Of a DNA stretch of 8,052 bases, positions 1-5,248 are shown one piece after another. Below the pieces are notes generated by a model. It did not search any database and was not told the origin of the DNA. It saw only the letters and a program-made list of their open reading frames with translations. This DNA is from Candidatus Poseidoniaceae archaeon (lineage in GTDB: Archaea > Thermoplasmatota > Poseidoniia > Poseidoniales > Poseidoniaceae), in the NCBI GenBank assembly GCA_013329865.1, contig DUJJ01000075.1, forward strand, positions 1 through 8,052. Reading direction: 5' to 3'. Numbering within the stretch: position 1 is the first letter of the stretch; each line of letters begins with the position of its first letter. The position numbers and the translations under genes were made by a program.

Positions 1-225
1 TCATCTATTGAACTAGGTCATGCAACCATGCGGAGAGTCAGAACAAATCTCGGTTGGGCATTTTCGTACAATACAATTGGGATACCTCTGGCTATGGGAT
101 TATTGCTGCCGTTTACTGGCTTTTTGTTACCGCCTGCTTTCGCAGCGGCAGCGATGGCGCTATCCTCGGTTAGTGTAGTAACCAATTCGCTTATTCTACG
201 TTGGTGGCAGCCAGTGGGTTTGTAG
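1..225 (+). CDS. copA: Copper-exporting P1B-type ATPase, C-terminal fragment (5' end outside window)
   Basis: This is the last 74 residues of a heavy-metal P-type ATPase. The reading frame is open from base 1 and ends at the TAG at 223-225. P1B-1 ATPases use ATP hydrolysis to move Cu(+) out of the cytoplasm. Two features identify the subtype. A Tyr-Asn pair lies in the first of two helices (fragment residues 23-24, bases 67-72). A Met-x-x-Ser-Ser motif lies in the last helix (fragment residues 52-56, bases 154-168). These YN and MxxSS motifs are the helix-7 and helix-8 parts of the Cu(+) site in this family. The start of the fragment ([17 protein letters not shown]) matches the conserved end of the hinge region just before those helices. 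The CPC motif, phosphorylation Asp and any N-terminal HMA domain lie outside the window. The next gene encodes an HMA chaperone, which supports a copper role. An ATG at base 28 is internal and not a start. Confidence 0.92.
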   Translation, partial: SSIELGHATMRRVRTNLGWAFSYNTIGIPLAMGLLLPFTGFLLPPAFAAAAMALSSVSVVTNSLILRWWQPVGL

Positions 226-264
226 TTTAAGTGTCATACAAACTGATTAAAACTAAATCACCAA

Positions 265-486
265 GTGAACATCATGACTGGTGATGTATATCAGGTTTTG
301 ATTGATGGTATGACCTGTAGCGGTTGCTCATCAAGGTTGTCGAGAGTCTTGAGCGGTAATCAGCAGGTAGCAAGGGCAGATATATCCCATGAAACAAATT
401 CAGGTGTAATCACAACCTCTGGTGGTATTACGATTGAAGAGATATGCGCAATAATCAATGATGCTGGATTTACTGTCAAATCATAA
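265..486 (+). CDS. copZ: Small HMA-domain copper chaperone (CopZ-like)
   Basis: This is a 73-residue single-domain protein of the heavy-metal-associated (HMA) fold. Its metal site is the GMTCSGC motif, with the two cysteines of C-x-x-C in the first loop, followed by SSRLSRVL as the first helix. The remaining beta-alpha-beta pattern ends in DAGF, as usual for HMA domains. Such proteins carry Cu(+) to the N-terminal domain or entry site of CopA. The gene lies 39 bp downstream of the CopA-like gene on the same strand, so co-expression is likely. The start is uncertain. GTG at 265 gives 73 aa but has no ribosome-binding site. ATG at 274 gives 70 aa, has a weak GTGA five bases upstream, and lies about 25 bp after the AT-rich TTAAAA at 247-252, so it could be a leaderless start. 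Specificity for copper rather than another soft metal is inferred from the neighbour. Confidence 0.88.
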   Translation: MNIMTGDVYQVLIDGMTCSGCSSRLSRVLSGNQQVARADISHETNSGVITTSGGITIEEICAIINDAGFTVKS

Positions 487-527
487 GCGTTGATTTGAAA
501 TGATAGTTATCCCGCAGTTGAATCTGC

Positions 528-614
528 GCGGGGGTCGCCCAGCTTGGTCAACGGCGGTGGGTTTAGGTCCCATTCCTTATCGGTTCGCAGGTTCGAATCC
601 TGCCTCCCGCACCA
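528..614 (+). tRNA. tRNA-Leu (anticodon UAG), CCA encoded
   Basis: A full class II cloverleaf can be folded. The acceptor stem is 528-534 with 604-610 (GCGGGGG / CTCCCGC, one G-U pair), with discriminator A611 and encoded CCA at 612-614. The D stem is 537-539 with 553-555. The anticodon stem is 557-561 with 569-573, the loop is 562-568, and the anticodon TAG is at 564-566, reading leucine CUA/CUN codons. The T stem is 587-591 with 599-603 around the loop TTCGAAT. The variable region (574-586) is 13 nt, as expected for leucine, although only about two pairs (CC/GG) can form in its arm. No intron is present. T592-T593-C594 is the 54-55-56 position, the usual substrate site of archaeal Pus10, which is also encoded in this window. 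No strong TATA box is visible. The AT-rich stretch around 493-504 is the best candidate. Confidence 0.95.
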
Positions 615-616
615 CG

Positions 617-628
617 TTTTTTCTTCTT
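617..628 (+). terminator. T-run terminator after tRNA-Leu
   Basis: Six consecutive T residues (617-622) are followed by CTTCTT, starting two bases after the encoded CCA. T-rich tracts in the non-template strand terminate archaeal RNA polymerase without needing a hairpin. Placement right after the tRNA fits a 3' trailer end. Confidence 0.6.
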
Positions 629-647
629 GCGAGAGATTTGAGACGTA

Positions 648-1001
648 CTAAAATGTCAACACTTTGTCACTAGTTTGGACCCACTCAGAACATTCTGCCA
701 TAGTAGAATACTGGGCACCATCGTAGTAACCTTGGCCTTTGAGAACTCCGCATCTCTGCTGACAGGTTCCACACACTTTAACGGGCACTCCGTCAGCAAT
801 CAATTGCTTTGTCATAGCAACCATATCCTCGACTCCAGCAGGTGGAATAATGCCTTCTCGAGCTAAGTCAACACTGTCATTCATCAAGAAAATTCTGACC
901 GACTGACCATCATTGCTCAGTTGCCGTGCTAGGCGAAGCGCATTCCAGGTTACATCCGTGCCGTCATAAGGCTGCTGATTCAAGATTAAGAGGGTGGCCA
1001 T
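648..1001 (-). CDS. DsrE/DsrF-like family protein
   Basis: This is a 117-residue protein of the DsrE-like fold. It begins with a hydrophobic strand (ATLLILNQQPYDGTD). A helix rich in leucine and arginine follows (about residues 18-30), then the family strand VRIFLMNDSVDLAREG (35-50). The motif VCGTCQQRC sits near residues 76-84. Cysteines are at 77, 80, 84 and 104. In several DsrE-family proteins a cysteine at the CGTC position carries persulfide or thiol chemistry, but many homologues have no assigned role. This one is a stand-alone cytosolic protein with no signal peptide. It is the only minus-strand gene here. It is transcribed towards the tRNA and away from the RND gene, with a 64-bp divergent gap. 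The palindromic TATATA at 1025-1030 is centred about 26 bp upstream of its ATG, which would give a leaderless transcript. A link to copper or sulfur stress is only suggested by location. Confidence 0.8.
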   Translation of the reverse strand: MATLLILNQQPYDGTDVTWNALRLARQLSNDGQSVRIFLMNDSVDLAREGIIPPAGVEDMVAMTKQLIADGVPVKVCGTCQQRCGVLKGQGYYDGAQYSTMAECSEWVQTSDKVLTF

Positions 1002-1024
1002 AGCCTAACTAGCAACTGGAATTC

Positions 1025-1030
1025 TATATA
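1025..1030. promoter_or_regulatory. Palindromic TATA box between divergent DsrE-like and RND genes
   Basis: TATATA is the only strong TATA-like element in the 64-bp gap. Its centre is about 26 bp from the first base of the minus-strand ATG (1001), the right spacing for leaderless transcription. On the plus strand it would start RNA near 1053, giving a leader of about 13 nt before the ATG at 1066. No ribosome-binding site is visible for either gene. The element has the same sequence on both strands, so one box could serve both directions. The TSS positions are inferred from typical archaeal spacing. Confidence 0.5.
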
Positions 1031-1065
1031 CATGGTTTCAAATGCTACAACCCTAGCCTACACTC

Positions 1066-4000
1066 ATGGGAACTAGATTCCACAGGTTTTCCAAGTGGTT
1101 TGTCCCTCAAAAAAGACGCGTTCATATTGCGGTTTTCATTCTATCATTATTCATGATACCCGGTGCACTCACCGCTCTACAGCCGATTGACATGGAATCG
1201 TATGAAATGGAATCTCCAGAGTTGACCGCACAGACAATTATCAACAGAGAATTTTCCAACTCAGAAATTATCCTTGGATTTGTCATTTCGGCTCGCGACC
1301 CAGAATTTGTGCCGCCCGTTGAGGATTGGTCTCCTATTCCGCCAATGAGTGATGGTGCACCTGATTATTCTTCACTACCAGATATTGATGAGATGGTGGA
1401 GTCTGGTGAAGCTTGGCAGGGAATTTCTGCCCCAAAGGGCGGCATCGTGAATTTGTCAGTGTTGCGAGAGATTGACTCTAAGCGACAGATTGTCTACGAC
1501 CATATTCTGGCACCGGCACTAAAGCCACTAGTGAACGATGTTACCGGTCACCAATATAATGGGGTAATGACACTATCAGATATCTTCCGTGGCTTCATGA
1601 ATGGAACCTCAATATTGACTCAACCGGGCATTAATTCCCTCGGAGTACCTACACCAGCCCCAACTAATTGGACTGATTGCGGTGTTCTAGAATGTCTAGA
1701 ATTTGATGATGACAATATCACTCAAGATCACATTGACTTAGCGGCGTTGAGGATGGCTGATGCTCCGGAGAATAATTTCCTCCGCTGGCTTTCTTTAGAC
1801 CGCGGATTTTTCCCCGATGTCAATTCACTACAGACTGGCCCAATTGGTGGGGAACTACAACTCAATGGCTCATGGGCTAACGCTACTCAAGGCCTTGGCC
1901 GGTGGTCAGCATCGTCAACTTGGTTCTTGGTGCAATACGATAGCGCAAAGTTGGAGGAAATGGGTTGGGAGGTAATTTGGAAAGATGCCCATCAAGAAAA
2001 GGATGTCCAGTTTACCGATGACGGATTGATTGTTGGAGGCTACCGTCTAGACGGTGGTGAGTTGGTCGTCCATCCGCCGCGCTACAATGAAGCAGTTTGC
2101 CAAGAGTTGCAACAGGAAAGTGGAGGCTGCTCTAGCGAATGGTCATATATGGACTTGGAAGGAAAGTTGCGGTCCAATGATCGCACAACCATAACCCTAC
2201 TTGTAGGCCAAGGGGTAAATGTTGAAGTCAACAGGGAACTACAATCTAGTGCCGGACTAATTGTCCTGATGGGCTTAGTGATTGTTGGCCTGTTGTATAT
2301 CAGTCTGCGCCGGTGGACGGATGTGGCAATAGTTCTGATTGCCCTCGGTGCAGCTCTGTTGTGGATGCAGGGGATGATAGGCCACTTAGCGAATTTTTCA
2401 AGTTGGTTGGGATTCACCGTGATAGCCAGATCGCAGTTTTCAAATTTATTGCCAATTTTAGTTCTAGCGTTGGGCATAGATGATTCTCTGCATGCACTAC
2501 ATCGCTACAAAGAGGAGCGCAAGAACGGGGCAACGACTACGGAAGCAACCGAAATTACCCTCACTCGCGTGGGTCGGGCGATATTTCTAACCAGTTTAAC
2601 GACGATTTCTGCTTTTGCAGCAAATCTATTCAGTGATGTCGCAGCATTGCGTTCCTTCGGTGTTGAAGCGGCACTAGGCATTCTTGCTGCCTTCTTACTT
2701 ACTGGATTATGGGTGCCACTCATCCGCCTCACCGTTGATGAGTGGATGCAAAAACGCAGCAAAAATATCGCGGAAAGACAAATGACTCATCTTGTCTCAG
2801 AGGATTTCCTTCGTAAAATTACCACCACTTGTGGAAAAGCCAAGCCAGCACTAGTCGTTGGTCTAATTGCCGCCTTGATTACCATTCCTGCAGCTGTGGG
2901 AATGGCGCAGTTAGAAGGCGATTTCCGGGTAGAGGATTTTCTTGATGAGAGATCGGATTTCGCCAAAGGTGTTGAGATTGTAACCGATCGCTTCGCCGAT
3001 GAGGGAGAACCTGCCTATCTGTTGATTGAGGGTGACGTCCTTGACCCAAATGTTTACGCCGCTATTGACATATTCCGCACGGAAATGGGGATACTGCCTG
3101 AGGGCGTTGCTGATAAAATTACCAAGTTACCTAACGGAGATATCGATATTTTAGCTCTTGATGAGATGGTATTCGCCGCAATGGGTTCTCTCGTGCTGGA
3201 CCCAACTCCATTCGAAGCCGCAGGATGGCTAACCGATGTTGAGGGCCATGGCATGAACTGCTCCGACGATGGTGCTGGCCCTTTGCTTGATTTAACTGAC
3301 CGAGATTGCCTTGCATACTTCTACGGATTTTTGGTGCTGCACGGCGTTCCCGGTGTAGGTCCAATTCCCGATATCCCCCCGAGTATAGTTGAGCTCTACA
3401 TCAAGCCAAATGTTGCATTAGACACCGACAAGCCTTGGCTAGACATTAATGGTAACAATGCTGAATATGACCGAATGCTGATTAGATTTGGTATGACCTC
3501 TCCAGAAGATTTTCCCGGCATGGGTGAAGGTTTGGAGGAGCTTTGGCGGGATCTTGCCGTTTTCACTAATTTATCGTCGGGGACAATAGATTCCGCTGGT
3601 GAAGAACAGGATGATAAACCACTAACCTGGGTCATGATTACTGGACGTCCGGTTACCAGATATGTGGCGTCGGATGCCATGCAAAGCGAAATGCAGTCAT
3701 CACTAATCCTAGGTTCTCTATTCGTTTTCATAACCTTATCAATTGGTTTCAAATCCTTCAAACAGGCAAGCATTACGTTGATTCCAATATTACTGGTTGT
3801 CGTATGGCTTTACGGTCTAATGTATGCGGCAGGTTCGTCGCTGAATATTGTCACAGTAACCATCGCAACAATATCGCTGGGTGTCGGTATAGACTACTGT
3901 ATCCACGTTACTGAACGATATCGGGAAAGCCGCGAAAAGGGCGAGTCACATCATCAGGCACTTGTCGCAGTCGGCGGAGCCTGTAGTCTGGCCCTGATTG

Positions 4001-4206
4001 GTAGCGCTGCTTCTGATATCGCCGGCTTCAGCGTAATAGCACTTTCACCGATGGGTCTATTCAGTAATTTTGGCATTTATTCAGCTGCTATGATTGCCTT
4101 ATCACTAATCGCTAGTTTGGTTCTGACCACTGCCGCTCTTGGTATTCTGGCGATGTTAATGCGGGAAAACGAATCTGATACGATGATTTTCATAGCCGAC
4201 GAATAA
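1066..4206 (+). CDS. RND-superfamily (MMPL/patched-like) transporter, two large exterior domains
   Basis: This is a 1046-residue membrane protein with the duplicated RND plan. Helix 1 is near residues 19-38. A large exterior domain spans about 39-390. A five-helix block lies at about 392-560. Helix 7 is at 594-614. A second exterior domain spans about 615-875, and a last five-helix block about 878-1034. Each half has the Asp motif in its fourth helix: GIDDSLHALHRY at 470-481 and GIDYCIHVTERY from 941. Asp472 and Asp943 therefore sit where family members have proton-relay aspartates, so proton-driven export is expected. Exterior cysteines are closely paired (205/210, 345/355, 732/748), suggesting disulfides. 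The layout matches the 'predicted exporters of the RND superfamily' group, which includes HpnN and MmpL relatives, rather than the tripartite AcrB type. No adaptor or outer-membrane partner gene is nearby. The substrate cannot be told from sequence. The next gene follows by 25 bp and is probably co-transcribed. Confidence 0.85.
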   Translation: MGTRFHRFSKWFVPQKRRVHIAVFILSLFMIPGALTALQPIDMESYEMESPELTAQTIINREFSNSEIILGFVISARDPEFVPPVEDWSPIPPMSDGAPDYSSLPDIDEMVESGEAWQGISAPKGGIVNLSVLREIDSKRQIVYDHILAPALKPLVNDVTGHQYNGVMTLSDIFRGFMNGTSILTQPGINSLGVPTPAPTNWTDCGVLECLEFDDDNITQDHIDLAALRMADAPENNFLRWLSLDRGFFPDVNSLQTGPIGGELQLNGSWANATQGLGRWSASSTWFLVQYDSAKLEEMGWEVIWKDAHQEKDVQFTDDGLIVGGYRLDGGELVVHPPRYNEAVCQELQQESGGCSSEWSYMDLEGKLRSNDRTTITLLVGQGVNVEVNRELQSSAGLIVLMGLVIVGLLYISLRRWTDVAIVLIALGAALLWMQGMIGHLANFSSWLGFTVIARSQFSNLLPILVLALGIDDSLHALHRYKEERKNGATTTEATEITLTRVGRAIFLTSLTTISAFAANLFSDVAALRSFGVEAALGILAAFLLTGLWVPLIRLTVDEWMQKRSKNIAERQMTHLVSEDFLRKITTTCGKAKPALVVGLIAALITIPAAVGMAQLEGDFRVEDFLDERSDFAKGVEIVTDRFADEGEPAYLLIEGDVLDPNVYAAIDIFRTEMGILPEGVADKITKLPNGDIDILALDEMVFAAMGSLVLDPTPFEAAGWLTDVEGHGMNCSDDGAGPLLDLTDRDCLAYFYGFLVLHGVPGVGPIPDIPPSIVELYIKPNVALDTDKPWLDINGNNAEYDRMLIRFGMTSPEDFPGMGEGLEELWRDLAVFTNLSSGTIDSAGEEQDDKPLTWVMITGRPVTRYVASDAMQSEMQSSLILGSLFVFITLSIGFKSFKQASITLIPILLVVVWLYGLMYAAGSSLNIVTVTIATISLGVGIDYCIHVTERYRESREKGESHHQALVAVGGACSLALIGSAASDIAGFSVIALSPMGLFSNFGIYSAAMIALSLIASLVLTTAALGILAMLMRENESDTMIFIADE

Positions 4207-4210
4207 GGTT

Positions 4211-4230
4211 ATTTAGCCCGATTTAGCCAG
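4211..4230 (+). repeat. Tandem 10-bp repeat in the spacer before the four-helix gene
   Basis: Two adjacent copies of ATTTAGCCnG (4211-4220 and 4221-4230) fill most of the 25-bp gap between the RND stop codon and the next ATG. They differ at one position (C versus A). The first copy also contributes to TTATTTA (4209-4215), a TATA-like stretch centred 26 bp before a second in-frame ATG at 4238. It could therefore be an internal promoter, a regulator site, or chance. Confidence 0.45.
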
Positions 4231-4231
4231 A

Positions 4232-5215
4232 ATGTCAATGACTGGTGGCCAGACTTACTACAATGGACTGATTGCTCAAGGCTATCCTGCTGACCAAGCC
4301 CTTGGATACACCCAACAGTATTACCCGGGATTTACTCCTGCTGATGCGGCACAGGAGTCAATGCCATTACCTGCTCCAATACCGTCCCAACCGCTGATAC
4401 AACCACAAGCAACTCCACAGCCCCAAATAATGGTTCAGCCGATGGCACAAACTATTCCAGTGCAACAACAGATGGCTAATCCAGCACTGGGAGGCGTGGC
4501 GCCAGTAGCTGTAGCGCCAATAGCGGAGAAAAAACCCATCCTAACATGGGTCGCAGTTGGTTGCATCACTATCGCTGTATTGCTGGCCCTTGTTGGTCAA
4601 TTTGGTAACTCGTGGCAGGTGCAGAATGATGAAAGCATCGAAAATGGCGCTGGACAAGTGTCATTAGGCTTGTCTGACATGAAGGTCGATTGCACTGGAG
4701 TTGCACAAGAGCAATCCTGCATCCAACTCGCTTACGTGCTACTTGCCGACGACATGGATAACGCCGCGTCAGAGAGTCCACCAAGTGACTCGATAGTGAA
4801 GGGGCCAATCGAGAATTATTGCGAGAATACCTATAGTTTAACCATCGCTCTAGCCGGGGATAATCAAGAACTTCGGAGTCAAGCCGGTGATGATCGAGAA
4901 AATTGCCTGAGCAATGATGCTGCAGGGGGAGTTACCGGCATTACTGTGTGGATTGCCATGCTGGGGTTATTATCATCTGCTGTCATGCTTACCGTATCTA
5001 GTATCGGGAAAGAATTACCAGCCAATGCTCAGCGATATGGTCGCCCATCATCATTTATCGGCGGTGGGTTAGCAATTCTTGGGGCGGTGATTTGGTTGCT
5101 AATGAAGTATGATTTTGATGGTAATTTTGACAATGGATCATCATTTTACTTTATCCTCTTTGCCGGGATACTTGCTATCATTGCAGGAATTTTAGACACA
5201 TTCGACAAGCGTTGA
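4232..5215 (+). CDS. Four-helix membrane protein with YY-repeat N terminus and Pro/Gln linker
   Basis: No family is recognised for this 327-residue protein, so only its architecture is described. The N terminus has two related tyrosine-rich pieces, TYYNGLIAQGYPADQAL (8-24) and TQQYYPGFTPADAA (27-40). A Pro/Gln/Ala-rich linker without charge follows (about 43-95), then a basic EKK before helix 1 (about 103-124). A loop of about 105 residues comes next, acidic, with four cysteines (154, 163, 197, 225) that could form two disulfides. Three more helices lie at about 234-256, 273-292 and 303-322. The positive-inside pattern puts the N terminus in the cytoplasm and the big loop outside. One long first loop in a four-helix protein recalls claudin/tetraspanin-like layouts, but no signature motif supports homology. 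The gene follows the RND gene by 25 bp and may encode an accessory subunit. The start is ATG 4232, with ATG 4238 as an alternative that would fit a leaderless transcript. Confidence 0.75.
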   Translation: MSMTGGQTYYNGLIAQGYPADQALGYTQQYYPGFTPADAAQESMPLPAPIPSQPLIQPQATPQPQIMVQPMAQTIPVQQQMANPALGGVAPVAVAPIAEKKPILTWVAVGCITIAVLLALVGQFGNSWQVQNDESIENGAGQVSLGLSDMKVDCTGVAQEQSCIQLAYVLLADDMDNAASESPPSDSIVKGPIENYCENTYSLTIALAGDNQELRSQAGDDRENCLSNDAAGGVTGITVWIAMLGLLSSAVMLTVSSIGKELPANAQRYGRPSSFIGGGLAILGAVIWLLMKYDFDGNFDNGSSFYFILFAGILAIIAGILDTFDKR

Positions 5216-5248
5216 AAATGCCAAATTAGCCGTCACCTTCATCAATAG

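Noticed and set aside
675..866. 63-codon plus-strand open frame opposite the DsrE-like gene
   Set aside because: The minus-strand protein has clear family motifs, while this product has none.
2082..2477. 131-codon minus-strand open frame inside the RND gene (with others at 2505-2762 and 3396-3773)
   Set aside because: All lie opposite membrane or exterior segments of the RND protein and show no domain-like features.
3421..3480. Possible calcium EF-hand or dockerin-like loop (LDINGNNAEYD) in the second RND exterior domain
   Set aside because: The Gly and the ligand positions do not line up with the Dx[DN]x[DN]G pattern, and there is no second loop.
4232..5215. Claudin or tetraspanin homology for the four-helix protein
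   Set aside because: Only the topology and extracellular cysteines are similar. The claudin W-GLW-C-C pattern and the tetraspanin CCG motif are both absent.
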